Shown: piece by piece, positions 37,459 to 46,128 of the stretch
How positions within the stretch are numbered: the first letter of the stretch is position 1
How the letters are laid out: every line of letters starts with the position of its first letter
Assembly: GCA_004362315.1 (NCBI GenBank)
Contig: SNWL01000004.1
Location: forward strand, 1-64,000
Length of the DNA: 64,000 bases
Source: Mycobacterium sp. BK086
Lineage (GTDB): Bacteria > Actinomycetota > Actinomycetes > Mycobacteriales > Mycobacteriaceae
Reading direction: 5' to 3'
The notes under the pieces: generated by a model
What the model was told of the DNA's origin: nothing
What the model saw: the letters and a program-made list of their open reading frames with translations, nothing else
Database searches by the model: none
Made by a program: the position numbers and the translations under genes

Positions 37459-39021
37459 ATGAAACTCAGGTCGGGAATCGCACCCCTGGCGATCGCCGCG
37501 CTGTTGCTGGCCGGCACCGCCTGTTCGGGAAAGACCAACAACACCAACGATGCCGCGGGAGCCGCGTCCACGGTGCGCACTCCCCTGATGTCCGATCCGC
37601 CGCCGCTGGACCCCGACACCTTCTATCAGCCCGAGGGTCTGCTGATCATGACGTCGGCCTACCAGGGGCTACTGCAGTACGCACCGGGGTCGACGAAGAT
37701 CGCACCGCTGCTGGCCACCAAGTGGGACGTCACCCCCGACGGGCTGACCTACACCTTCACCCTGCGCGACGGCGTCAAGTTCTCCGACGGCACACCGTTC
37801 GACTCCGCGGCCGCCAAGGCCAGCTTCCAGCGGCGCGTCGACATGGCCGGCGGGCCGGCCTACATGCTGGCCGACGTCAAGGACATGCAGACGCCGGATC
37901 CGCACACTTTCGTCGTCACTCTCACCAAACCCGTTGCGCCGTTTCTGGATTACCTCGCCTCGCCCTACGGACCGCTGATGACCAGCCCGACCGCGGTCGC
38001 CCAGCACGCCACCGGCAACGATCACGCGTCGGCCTGGCTGGCGTCGCACACCGCGGGCACCGGGCCCTACGAACTGACCGAGGCGGTACCGGCCAGCCAC
38101 TACACGATGAGCGCGAACAAGAACTACTGGGGCACGGCCGGCCAGATCACCTCGGTGCAGATGCCGGTGATCACCGCCTCGGCGGTGCAGCGCCTCGAGC
38201 TCGGCAACGGCCAGCTGGACATGGTCCTGCACGGATTGTCCAAGGGCGACTACGAAGCGCTGAGCGCGGGCCCGGACACCGAGGTTCTTCAGGAAAAGGC
38301 GTTGGTCAAGGCGCTGGTGATGGTCAGTCCGAGTTCCCCGGTCTTCGCTTCCCGCGAAGCGAGGGCCGCGTTGAGCGCCGGTCTTGACCAAACCGCCTTG
38401 ACCACACAGGCATTCGGTGCGCAAGGCGCCCCATCCACCCAGTTCTATCCGATCGGAATGCTGCCCGACGGCGCGGTTCCCGACAAGCACGACTATGACC
38501 CCTCGAAGCTGGCCGCGCTCGGCAAGGCCGGTGGTGATGTCTCGATCGGCTATCCGTCCGGCGACAGCAGCCTGCAGGACCTGTCCAACCAGATCCAGGT
38601 GATCCTGCAGGGAGCCGGGTTCAAGGCGACCGTCCGCGATTTTCCGCTGGCCCAGCTCTTCGCCCTGCCCCAAAACCCGGACCAGCGACCGGATCTGATG
38701 CTCGCCTCGTTCAATCCTGACGCCGCGCATCCCGACACCTGGTCGCGGATCTACCAGTACACCAACGCACCGGTCAACATTCAGGGCTGCTCGGTTCCGG
38801 AGGCCGACAAGCTCCTGGACGCCGGCAGTGCCGAGCCCGACGCGGCGAAGTCGCAGGCTCTCTACGTCGACGCGGCCAAGGCTTACCGGGATTCCTTCTG
38901 CTGGATCAACCTGTCCGATCTGTACAACACTGTCGCGGCCCGAAAGGGCTACTCCGGCTGGCAGAGTCAGCCCGCCTGGATGTGGGATACCGACTTCTCC
39001 GCCCTGAAGCATCAGGGATGA
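37459..39021 (+). CDS. ABC-type peptide/amine solute-binding lipoprotein (SBP family 5)
   Basis: 520 residues. Signal peptide with a lipobox-like AGTAC (Cys at about 22), then a family-5 solute-binding fold (DppA/OppA type): DGLTYTFTLRDGVKFSDGTPFDSAAAKASF near residues 93-122, TGPYELTEAVPASHY, and YYTNAP-like loops near the C-terminus. It would capture a substrate outside the membrane, but no permease or ATPase genes adjoin it, so it must use a distant transporter or act as a sensor/scavenger. Its stop overlaps the TetR ATG as ATGA, starting the operon with the ureohydrolases. Confidence 0.9.
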   Translation: MKLRSGIAPLAIAALLLAGTACSGKTNNTNDAAGAASTVRTPLMSDPPPLDPDTFYQPEGLLIMTSAYQGLLQYAPGSTKIAPLLATKWDVTPDGLTYTFTLRDGVKFSDGTPFDSAAAKASFQRRVDMAGGPAYMLADVKDMQTPDPHTFVVTLTKPVAPFLDYLASPYGPLMTSPTAVAQHATGNDHASAWLASHTAGTGPYELTEAVPASHYTMSANKNYWGTAGQITSVQMPVITASAVQRLELGNGQLDMVLHGLSKGDYEALSAGPDTEVLQEKALVKALVMVSPSSPVFASREARAALSAGLDQTALTTQAFGAQGAPSTQFYPIGMLPDGAVPDKHDYDPSKLAALGKAGGDVSIGYPSGDSSLQDLSNQIQVILQGAGFKATVRDFPLAQLFALPQNPDQRPDLMLASFNPDAAHPDTWSRIYQYTNAPVNIQGCSVPEADKLLDAGSAEPDAAKSQALYVDAAKAYRDSFCWINLSDLYNTVAARKGYSGWQSQPAWMWDTDFSALKHQG

Positions 39022-39620
39022 CGGCGGGCACCACCGCCCGTGGTGCGGCGCGCCGTACCGAGATCATCGACGCCGCGATCGAGGTGATGGCTCAGGTCGG
39101 CCTCGCGGGTCTGTCGATGCGCCTGGTGGCCAATCAGGCTCAGATCCCGCTGGGCGCCCTGAGCTACTACTTCGACGACAAGTCCGATCTGATCGCGCAG
39201 GCGTTCGCCCAACTGTCGGATCGCGAGATCGACCGCGTCGTGCGTACCGCGGAGCGTCTCGAACCGTCGATGTCACCCGAGCAGCTCGCCGATCTGGTCG
39301 CCGACATGATCATCGACGGGTTCAGCACACCGCGCGGCGCCATCGTCACCCGCTACGAACTGGTCACCGAGGCCAGCCGCGACGAGCGCCTGCGGCCGAT
39401 GTTCGAAGCCTGGTATGCGGCAATGATTCCCGCACTGAGCCGGTTGTTTCGTGAGCTCGGCTCGCGCCAGCCCGAACTCGACTCCCGCACCGTGATGGCG
39501 GTGATGGCAGGCCTGGAGATCGACAATCTGTACCGCCCGCTGGGGCCGGTGGACAAGCGGCGGATCCGCGCCACCCTTCGGCACGCCTTCACCGCCGTCA
39601 TCGCCCTGCACGACACCTGA
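39018..39620 (+). CDS. TetR-family regulator within the ureohydrolase operon
   Basis: 200 residues. The helix-turn-helix (about 10-55) reads RRTEIIDAAIEVMAQVGL, then LSMRLVANQAQIPLGALSYYF; the C-terminal domain includes YELVTEASRDERLRPMFEAWY, a pattern seen in BetI-like and amine-responsive TetR proteins. It is translationally coupled to the solute-binding protein gene and lies 19 bases before the first ureohydrolase. It could sense the substrate and act at the 37380 palindrome. Confidence 0.88.
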   Translation: MTAGTTARGAARRTEIIDAAIEVMAQVGLAGLSMRLVANQAQIPLGALSYYFDDKSDLIAQAFAQLSDREIDRVVRTAERLEPSMSPEQLADLVADMIIDGFSTPRGAIVTRYELVTEASRDERLRPMFEAWYAAMIPALSRLFRELGSRQPELDSRTVMAVMAGLEIDNLYRPLGPVDKRRIRATLRHAFTAVIALHDT

Positions 39621-39639
39621 CTAACGAAAGGCAACGCAC

Positions 39640-40734
39640 ATGGCAGGAGTCCTCTTCGGGCCCGACATCACGTTTCTCGGTGTCCCCCGCTGCGATCTCA
39701 CCGACCCGTCCAGTTATGCCGACGCCGATATCGTCATCCTCGGCGCCCCGCTCGACGGCGGCACGAATTACCGCTCCGGCGCGCGGTTCGGACCGTCGGC
39801 CCTGCGCCAGGCCTGCTATCTACCGCAGGACGGTTCGCGCCCCAGCCTGGCGCTGCGGGTCGACGGCCTCAAAGACCTGAAGGTCTACGACGCCGGCGAC
39901 GTGATGCTCTACAGCGGCAATATCGAACAGGCCGTGCAGCTGATCGAAGAGGATGTGTACAAGATCAGCGCGGCGGGCGCGATCCCGATCATCCTCGGCG
40001 GCGACCACACGATCGCCTGGCCCGACCACACCGGGGTGGCCCGCCACCACGGGTTCGGCAAGGTCTCGATGATCCACTTCGACGCCCACGCCGACACCGG
40101 GGATATTCACAACGGCTCACTCATCGGGCACGGCACCCCGATGCGCAGGCTCATCGAATCCGGTGCGCTGCGCGGAGACCGGTTCTTGCAGTTGGGATTG
40201 CGCGGCTACTGGCCTGACGAGCCGGTCCTGCAGTGGATGGCGGCGCACGGCCTGCGATCCTACGAGATGACCGAGATCGTCGCGCGCGGTCTGGAGACCT
40301 GCCTGACCGAGGCATTCGACATCGCCACCTCGGACTGCGAGGGCGTATTCCTGTCGGTGGACATCGACGTGTGCGATCCCGGGCACGCGCCGGGCACCGG
40401 AACACCTGAGCCGGGCGGCTTCTCGGCCCGGGAGCTGCTCGACGCGGTCCGGCGGATCTGCTACGAGCTTCCGGTCCTCGGCGTGGACGTCGTCGAGGTG
40501 GCACCCCCGTACGACCACGCCGACATCACCGCACTGCTCGGCAATCGGGTGATCCTGGAGGTGGTGTCGGCGATCGCGCGACGCCGCAAGGACAAAGCCG
40601 AAGGCACGACGTGGGATCCGATGAAACCCTTGCTGGCCGGGCGCGAAGTCGATGAACAGCTCCGGCTGATCGCCGAGGGCGAAGAGGCCCGCCGCCGTGG
40701 CGAAGGCAGCCCCCGACCGCATCACCACCACTGA
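39640..40734 (+). CDS. Ureohydrolase A (agmatinase/guanidinobutyrase family) with His-rich C-terminal extension
   Basis: 364 residues of the arginase/agmatinase superfamily, which hydrolyses guanidino groups to urea with a dinuclear metal site. All six ligands are present: H123 in GGDHT, D148/H150/D152 in DAHAD, and D241/D243 in DIDVCD, followed by GTGTPEPGG. IGHGTPMRRLIESG resembles agmatinase-type substrate loops. Compared with the usual 300-320 residues there is a C-terminal extension of about 45 residues ending PHHHH, possibly for metal (Ni or Mn) handling. An AAAGG site precedes ATG 39640. Its TGA shares a base with the next ATG (TGATG). Confidence 0.92.
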   Translation: MAGVLFGPDITFLGVPRCDLTDPSSYADADIVILGAPLDGGTNYRSGARFGPSALRQACYLPQDGSRPSLALRVDGLKDLKVYDAGDVMLYSGNIEQAVQLIEEDVYKISAAGAIPIILGGDHTIAWPDHTGVARHHGFGKVSMIHFDAHADTGDIHNGSLIGHGTPMRRLIESGALRGDRFLQLGLRGYWPDEPVLQWMAAHGLRSYEMTEIVARGLETCLTEAFDIATSDCEGVFLSVDIDVCDPGHAPGTGTPEPGGFSARELLDAVRRICYELPVLGVDVVEVAPPYDHADITALLGNRVILEVVSAIARRRKDKAEGTTWDPMKPLLAGREVDEQLRLIAEGEEARRRGEGSPRPHHHH

Positions 40735-41684
40735 TGGCCGAGCCGCCCATCGGCGCGCTGCCGTCGACGCAGGTCCCCCGCTACGCCGGCAAGGGCACGT
40801 TCGCCCGCATCGCCGATATCCACGAGGTCGGCGACTACGACATCGCCGTCGTGGGTTTGCCTTTCGACGGCGGCACGTCCTACCGCCCGGGGGCTCGGTT
40901 CGGGCCGATGGCCGTCCGCCAAGCGGCTCGCACCCTGCGTCCCGGCTACCACGTCGAATTCGGCGTCGCGCCACTGGAAGCCATGCAGATCGTCGATGCC
41001 GGCGACGTCACCATCACTCCGTTCGACATCCCGGAAGCCTGCACCCAGATCGAGAATGGCATGCGCGACATCATCGGCGCCCGCGGGCGCAGGTTCGTCG
41101 CGATCGGCGGTGACCACACCGTCGCGCTGCCGAACCTGCGTGCGCTGCATGCCGTGCACGGACCAATTGCCCTGGTGCACTTCGACGCTCATCTGGACAC
41201 CTGGGACACCTACTTCAACGCTCCGGTCACCCACGGCACGCCGTTCCGCCGGGCGTTCGAGGAGGGCCTGCTGGTCGAAGACCATTCGATCCACGTCGGC
41301 ATCCGCGGCCCGATCTACGACCGGATGGACCTCGAGGACGACGCCAGGATGGGCTTTCGCATCATCCGGGCCGGCGACCTCGACGTCATGGGTGTCGAGG
41401 CTGCCGTCGACGTCGTCGCCCGCCGCGTCGACGATCTGCCGGTGTACCTCTCGATCGACATCGACGTCCTCGACCCGGCTTTCGCACCAGGAACCGGCAC
41501 CCCGGAATCGGGCGGCCTGACCTCACGGGAACTGCTGCGGATGCTCCGCAAGCTGGACGGGCTCCACGTGGTCGGCGCGGACGTCGTGGAGGTCGCGCCG
41601 GCCTACGATCATGCCGAGATCACATCGATCGCGGCGGCGACGGTGGTGTTCGATCTGCTGAGCCTGATGGTGGCGGGCGGCTGA
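40734..41684 (+). CDS. Ureohydrolase B (agmatinase/guanidinobutyrase family)
   Basis: 316 residues, the normal family length. The metal ligands are intact: H128 in GGDHT, D151/H153/D155 in DAHLD, D242/D244 in DIDVLD, then DPAFAPGTGTPESGG. NAPVTHGTPFRRAFEEG is a typical agmatinase/guanidinobutyrase loop. It is coupled to ureohydrolase A by a one-base overlap. Adjacent ureohydrolase genes can encode a mixed oligomer, as known for the bacterial metformin hydrolase, but there one subunit has lost its active site, whereas here both look active. It ends 3 bases before the convergent aldolase gene. Confidence 0.93.
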   Translation: MAEPPIGALPSTQVPRYAGKGTFARIADIHEVGDYDIAVVGLPFDGGTSYRPGARFGPMAVRQAARTLRPGYHVEFGVAPLEAMQIVDAGDVTITPFDIPEACTQIENGMRDIIGARGRRFVAIGGDHTVALPNLRALHAVHGPIALVHFDAHLDTWDTYFNAPVTHGTPFRRAFEEGLLVEDHSIHVGIRGPIYDRMDLEDDARMGFRIIRAGDLDVMGVEAAVDVVARRVDDLPVYLSIDIDVLDPAFAPGTGTPESGGLTSRELLRMLRKLDGLHVVGADVVEVAPAYDHAEITSIAAATVVFDLLSLMVAGG

Positions 41685-41687
41685 CCA

Positions 41688-42437
41688 TCAGCTCGCGTCC
41701 GGCACGTATGTCCTTTGCGCCCACTGGAATACCTGCCAGGCCGCGAGCTCGTCGTACATGTCGTGCACCCGTCGCGCGGCCTCGGCGCTGATCGGCTTCG
41801 CGTGCCGCGCCTTGACCTGTACCTCGGCGCAGCGCTCCATCAGCAGGAAGTAGCCGACGGCGGCGTCGACCGATTCCCCCACGGTGAGCAGCCCGTGATT
41901 GCGCAGGATCGCCGCCCTACATTCGCCGATGGCGGCCGCGATGCGTTTACCGCCGTCGGTGGAGCCGATGTTGACTTCCTCGTCGTCGAAGATCTCGTGA
42001 TCGTCGAAGAACGCACACGCTTCCTGCGAGATCGGGGTCAGCTTGGTCACCTCCGCCGAAAACGGTGTGCCGTAAGGGGTGTGGCAGTGCGCGGCGGCGA
42101 TGACGTCGGGACGGGCCTCGTGTACCGGGGCGTGGATGTAGTAGGCGGCGACATTGATGTGGCCCCCGCCCTCGACCGTGCCGTCGGCATGTACCAGGAC
42201 CAGATCCTCGGGGGTCATGAACCGGAACGGCACCCCGTAGCGTCCGAGCCAGAAACTGTCGAGGTATTCGGGGTCACGCGCCGAGATGTGCCCGTCGCCC
42301 AGCGAGCCCCACCCCATCGCGCCGAAAACCCGGTAGGCCAACGCCAGTCGGCGCTTGCGGTGGGCCCGTGACTCGATCGGATCGGCGATGACCGGCTCGG
42401 CGGCGTCCGGGTCGAGGAACGCACTGTCAGCGTCCAT
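41688..42437 (-). CDS. Class II aldolase/adducin-family protein
   Basis: 249 residues. The zinc site of the L-fuculose-phosphate aldolase fold is visible: HCHTPYG (two His), and LRNHGLLTVG with the third His. VFGAMGWGSLGDGHISAR and FMTPEDLVLV are standard. Members act as aldolases, epimerases or decarboxylases on sugar- or hydroxy-acid phosphates. The ATG at 42437 lies 60 bases from the divergent 2-hydroxyacid dehydrogenase gene. Its place beside a kinase-containing locus fits breakdown of a phosphorylated or hydroxy acid intermediate, an inference. Confidence 0.88.
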   Translation of the reverse strand: MDADSAFLDPDAAEPVIADPIESRAHRKRRLALAYRVFGAMGWGSLGDGHISARDPEYLDSFWLGRYGVPFRFMTPEDLVLVHADGTVEGGGHINVAAYYIHAPVHEARPDVIAAAHCHTPYGTPFSAEVTKLTPISQEACAFFDDHEIFDDEEVNIGSTDGGKRIAAAIGECRAAILRNHGLLTVGESVDAAVGYFLLMERCAEVQVKARHAKPISAEAARRVHDMYDELAAWQVFQWAQRTYVPDAS

Positions 42438-42497
42438 CCTGCACCTCGCTTCGTCTGGAGATAGCCTAGCGAAATCAACACCATTCAGCGCCCCGTC

Positions 42498-43406
42498 GTG
42501 CTGGTCCTCACCGAGCCCGACCCCGAATTGCCCCCGCCCCCGCTGGAATTGATTCCTGCCGACGTCGAGGTGGTCGAAGTCGGCGCGACACCCACCGACC
42601 AACAGTTGGCAGGCGCACAGGTGCTGTACATCTGGGACCACCGCTTCGCCGAGCTGGGTGCGCTGTTGCGCCGAACCAGCACGCTGCGCTGGGTGCACGC
42701 CGCCTCGGTGGGGGTCAACAGGTTGATCTGCCCCGAGCTGGCGGCGGTCACCCTGACCAACTCTCGTGGGGTGTTCGACATCCCGATCTCGGAGTGGGTG
42801 GTCGCCGCGGTGCTCAGCCACGTCAAGGGCCTTGCCGACACCTTGGCTTTGCAGCGCGACCACCGCTGGCAGTACCGGACCACCGGGCGGCTGGCCGGTA
42901 CCCCCGCCGCCGTGGTGGGCACCGGCTCGATCGGCCGGGCGATCGCCGAGCGGCTACAGCGCCTCGACGTCGACGTGACCCTCGTCGGCCGTGACTCCGA
43001 TCTGGTCGCGGTGGCCGCGGAGGTGGATCTTCTGGTCCTGGCCGCACCGCTGACGCCTGCGACCACCGCACTGGTCGGCGCCGAGGTGCTCAGGGCGCTG
43101 GGAGCACGCGGATTCCTGGTCAACGTCGGTCGCGGGCCGACGGTCGTCGAGGCGGATCTGGTCGAAGCGCTGACGTCCGGGACCATCGCCGGCGCGGCAC
43201 TGGACGTGTTCGAGGTCGAACCGCTGCCGGTGGACTCGCCGTTATGGTCGATGCCCAATGTGCTTGTCTCCCCGCATATGTCGGGGGACTACATCGGGTT
43301 CGAGATCGACATGATGGCAGTGTTCACCGACAACCTGGCGCGCTGGCGGCGCGGCGAGCAGCTGCACAATGTCGTCGATCCGGCATTGGGCTACGTGCCG
43401 AGTTAG
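42498..43406 (+). CDS. D-isomer-specific 2-hydroxyacid dehydrogenase
   Basis: 302 residues. NAD-binding loop VGTGSIGRAIAERL (about 140-155); catalytic triad candidates Arg in LVNVGRGP, Glu in DVFEVEPLP, and His in VSPHMSGDY. The N-terminal catalytic domain is short and Pro-rich at its start (PELPPPPLELIP). It should interconvert a 2-keto acid and a D-2-hydroxy acid. GTG 42498 is the first plausible start; no strong ribosome-binding site is visible. Its end overlaps the next convergent SDR by 4 bases. Confidence 0.9.
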   Translation: MLVLTEPDPELPPPPLELIPADVEVVEVGATPTDQQLAGAQVLYIWDHRFAELGALLRRTSTLRWVHAASVGVNRLICPELAAVTLTNSRGVFDIPISEWVVAAVLSHVKGLADTLALQRDHRWQYRTTGRLAGTPAAVVGTGSIGRAIAERLQRLDVDVTLVGRDSDLVAVAAEVDLLVLAAPLTPATTALVGAEVLRALGARGFLVNVGRGPTVVEADLVEALTSGTIAGAALDVFEVEPLPVDSPLWSMPNVLVSPHMSGDYIGFEIDMMAVFTDNLARWRRGEQLHNVVDPALGYVPS

Positions 43407-44158
43407 GCACCGGGTGGTTGCAGCCATTCGATCGGGCGCAGCAACACGATCTCGGGCACCACACAGCTGCGAGACACCCGGATGGTCATCCGGATCGCCT
43501 CGGCGATATCGGCGGGGGCAATCATCTCGTCGGAACCGACGGTGTCGCGATACCCGTCGGCCATCGGGGTGTTAACCAGGCCCGGACAGATCGCGGTGGC
43601 CTTGATCCCGGAGGTGGACAACTCGTCGTGCAATGACTCGGTGAACCCGACGACGCCGAACTTCGTCGCCGAATACGACGCCAGCCCGGCCTCGCCGCGC
43701 TTGCCCGCGTTCGACGCAATGTTGACCACCTGCGCCGACTTGCGCTCCTGCACAGCCTCTTTGAGAATTGGCAGACATTTGCTCGTCAGCATGATGACGG
43801 CGCGCAGGTTCACGGCGAGCTGCTCGTCCAAAAACTCCGCGGTGATCTCACCGACCGGGCGAGCACCCGCCACGCCGGCATTGTTGACCAGCAGGTCTAG
43901 CGTGCCGTGCCGCGCGGTGTGCTCGTCGACGATCCGGTCGAGGAACCCGTCATCAGCCAGCGATCCCGACAGCGTGTGTACGGGCGGCCCGTCCGGCAGC
44001 GATGACGCCACCGCCGAAAGCTTGTCCGGATCACGACCGACGAGCGTGGTCGCGAAACCCTCCTCGCGCAGCATCGCCGCGATCGCCGAACCGATCCCGC
44101 CGGACGCGCCGGTGAGGATCGCACTGCGTGGTTGGCTGCTCACAGAGGCATTACACAT
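43403..44158 (-). CDS. Short-chain dehydrogenase/reductase
   Basis: 251 residues, classical SDR: TGASGGIGSAIA cofactor loop, GRDPDKL after strand 2 (NADP preference likely), NNAG in DLLVNNAGVAG, Ser in VVNIASNAGKRGE, and YxxxK in ASYSATKFGVV. The C-terminal VPEIVLLRPIEWLQPP resembles the YwfD/NADP-dependent 3-ketoacyl-type group. It lies downstream of the FKBP gene with a 26-base gap. Substrate unknown. Confidence 0.88.
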   Translation of the reverse strand: MCNASVSSQPRSAILTGASGGIGSAIAAMLREEGFATTLVGRDPDKLSAVASSLPDGPPVHTLSGSLADDGFLDRIVDEHTARHGTLDLLVNNAGVAGARPVGEITAEFLDEQLAVNLRAVIMLTSKCLPILKEAVQERKSAQVVNIASNAGKRGEAGLASYSATKFGVVGFTESLHDELSTSGIKATAICPGLVNTPMADGYRDTVGSDEMIAPADIAEAIRMTIRVSRSCVVPEIVLLRPIEWLQPPGA

Positions 44159-44184
44159 GCCGGCGGAGCAGCCCGCACGTCGAG

Positions 44185-44544
44185 CTAGCGGGTGGCCAGC
44201 AGATCGATGATGAAGATGAGCGTCTTGCCGGACAGCTGATGTCCGCCACCGGCCGGACCGTAGGCCTGCTCGGGCGGAATGGTCAGCTGCCGACGGCCGC
44301 CCACCTTCATGCCCGGGATGCCGTCCTGCCAGCCCTGGATCAGCCCACGCAACGGGAAGGAGATGGACTCCCCGCGGTTCCACGAGCTGTCGAACTCTTC
44401 ACCGGTGTCGTACTCGACACCCACGTAGTGGACATCCACGACAGCACCGGGCTTGGCTTCGTCGCCATCGCCCACCACCAGGTCTTTGATGACCAGTTCG
44501 GTGGGTGCCGGGCCGTCGGGGAATTCGATCACGGGTTTGGTCAC
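44185..44544 (-). CDS. FKBP-type peptidyl-prolyl cis-trans isomerase
   Basis: 119 residues, a single FKBP domain: VDVHYVGVEYDTGEEFDSSW, then LRGLIQGWQDGIPGMKVGGRRQLTIPPEQAYG with the active-site Trp and Tyr. It is cytoplasmic (no signal peptide) and should catalyse proline isomerisation in folding. It probably belongs to the housekeeping background rather than to the catabolic genes around it. Confidence 0.95.
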   Translation of the reverse strand: MTKPVIEFPDGPAPTELVIKDLVVGDGDEAKPGAVVDVHYVGVEYDTGEEFDSSWNRGESISFPLRGLIQGWQDGIPGMKVGGRRQLTIPPEQAYGPAGGGHQLSGKTLIFIIDLLATR

Positions 44545-44561
44545 GCACTCACCCTAGCCGG

Positions 44562-45347
44562 TCAGGCGCTGCTGACCGAGCGTTCTACCCGACCATCGGT
44601 GCCCCTGCGTTCCCGCGCGGTGACCGTCGAGGTTGTCGCGGTCAACCGCACCCGGTCGGCCCGGAACAGGTCGTAGGCGTACTCGAACGGCCGATCGGCG
44701 GCGTCGCGGGTGACCCGGGTAATCGCCACCAGCGGGCGCCGGTGCGCGACGCCGAGCCACTGCGCCTCACGCGGGCTGGCGCTGACCACCTCGATGGTCT
44801 CGCTGGACGTGGCGGGCACCAGGCCGTAGCGGACGGCGAACAACTCGTAGAGCGAGCCGCCGAGTGGTTGTTCCAGCAGATCGACGACGTGATCGGCAAC
44901 GAAGCAGGAGAAGTCCACCGACAGCGGTACCCCGTCGGCGTAGCGCAGCCTGCGGATCGCGAAAACCTCTCGGCGATCGTCGATTTCCAGTGCCGCGGCC
45001 TCTGCCGGAGTGGGCGGCCTGCGATCGGTGGCCAGCACGCGGGTCGCACTGGTGTGCCCGCCACTGCGCAACCTCGCTGGGAGCCCGGCCAATTCGGCGG
45101 CATTGCGTTCCACCACATCGGCCCGCACGAATGTGCCACCGTTGCGGCCGGTTCGGCGCTCCAGCACGCCGGCCCGGCTCAACGGCAGCAGCGCGCTGCG
45201 CAGGGTGGACCGGGAGACCTCGAAGCGATCGGCCATCTCGCGCTCGGTACCCAGCCGCGATCCTGGCCGCAGGGTGCCCTGCGCCAGCATGGAGAGGATG
45301 CGTCGCCGCACATCCTCGGCAATCGGTCCCCCCTCCGACTCCTCCAT
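44562..45347 (-). CDS. GntR-family regulator with UTRA ligand domain
   Basis: About 261 residues. The winged helix (about 8-75) reads EDVRRRILSMLAQGTLRPGSRLGTER and FEVSRSTLRSALLPLSRAG; the UTRA domain follows (about 95-240) with RRLRYADGVPLSVDFSCFVAD and ITRVTRDAADRPFEYAYDLFRADR. UTRA domains bind sugars, amino acids or phosphonates. It is the last gene of the kinase-SDR-GntR operon, starting 4 bases after the SDR stop (ATG 45347; ATG 45368 is also in frame), so it probably controls this operon and the divergent permease. Confidence 0.88.
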   Translation of the reverse strand: MEESEGGPIAEDVRRRILSMLAQGTLRPGSRLGTEREMADRFEVSRSTLRSALLPLSRAGVLERRTGRNGGTFVRADVVERNAAELAGLPARLRSGGHTSATRVLATDRRPPTPAEAAALEIDDRREVFAIRRLRYADGVPLSVDFSCFVADHVVDLLEQPLGGSLYELFAVRYGLVPATSSETIEVVSASPREAQWLGVAHRRPLVAITRVTRDAADRPFEYAYDLFRADRVRLTATTSTVTARERRGTDGRVERSVSSA

Positions 45348-45351
45348 CGGA

Positions 45352-46128
45352 CTAGGGGCGCACCGCATCCGGCGATTCGGGCAGCACCTGGCCGCCGTCG
45401 ACCGCGATGGCCTGTCCGGTGATGTAGCCGGCCTCGACCGTGGCCAGGAACGCGGCGAGATGACCGATGTCCTCCGGCTTGCCCAACGTGCCCGCCGGGA
45501 TCGCCGCGGTCATGCCCGCGATGTACTCCTCACCCTTGTCGTACAGGCCCTCGGTGTAGATGTTGCCCGGCAGCACCGCGTTGACGGTGATGCCGTGCGG
45601 AGCCAATTCGATTGCGGCGGTGCGCATGAAGCCCAGTTGTGCCGACTTCGACGCGCCGTAGTGCGACCAGCCCGGGAACCCGGTGATCGGCCCGGTGATC
45701 GACGACGTCAGGATCACCCGGCCGCGCCCGGATGCGATGAGCGCGTCCAGGCAGGCCTGCACGGTGAACACATTGCCCTTGACGTTGACGTCGAGAACTT
45801 CCGACAATTGCGCCGGGGTCATGGTGGCCAGCGGCGCGTCGGGAAAGATACCGGCATTGGCACAGACGACGTCGATGCCGCCGAAGGCGTCGACGGCCGC
45901 TGCCGCCAGGTTGGCGCAGGACATCGGATCGGCGACATCGGTCTGCACGCCGATCACCTTCCCGGTACCCAATGCGTCGAGATCGGCCACCGCGGCGTCG
46001 AGTTCGGCCGCGGATCGCGCGGCGATCGCCACGTTGGCTCCGGCCGTGGCGAACACCGCGGCGATCCCCCGCCCGATGCCCTTGCTACCACCGGTCACCA
46101 CGACCGCGGTCGACTGCAGATCAAACAC
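45352..46128 (-). CDS. Short-chain dehydrogenase/reductase of the kinase operon
   Basis: 258 residues, classical [27 protein letters not shown], Ser in ILTSSITGP, YxxxK in [11 protein letters not shown], and [12 protein letters not shown] at the end. Most similar in style to 3-ketoacyl reductase/sugar-alcohol dehydrogenase branches. GTG 46128 is chosen (AAGGGA 6 bases upstream), overlapping the kinase stop by 8 bases, so it is translated with the kinase. A role in oxidising or reducing the product of the kinase-phospholyase pathway is inferred. Confidence 0.88.
   Translation of the reverse strand: MFDLQSTAVVVTGGSKGIGRGIAAVFATAGANVAIAARSAAELDAAVADLDALGTGKVIGVQTDVADPMSCANLAAAAVDAFGGIDVVCANAGIFPDAPLATMTPAQLSEVLDVNVKGNVFTVQACLDALIASGRGRVILTSSITGPITGFPGWSHYGASKSAQLGFMRTAAIELAPHGITVNAVLPGNIYTEGLYDKGEEYIAGMTAAIPAGTLGKPEDIGHLAAFLATVEAGYITGQAIAVDGGQVLPESPDAVRP

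Noticed and set aside
40690..40734. HHHH tail at the end of ureohydrolase A, possibly a cloning tag
   Set aside because: The sequence runs without a break into ureohydrolase B with natural overlap and codon use; no vector sequence is present.
41688..43406. Treating the class II aldolase and the 2-hydroxyacid dehydrogenase as a shown two-step pathway
   Set aside because: They are divergent neighbours only; no shared motif or substrate evidence ties them, so the link is kept as inference.
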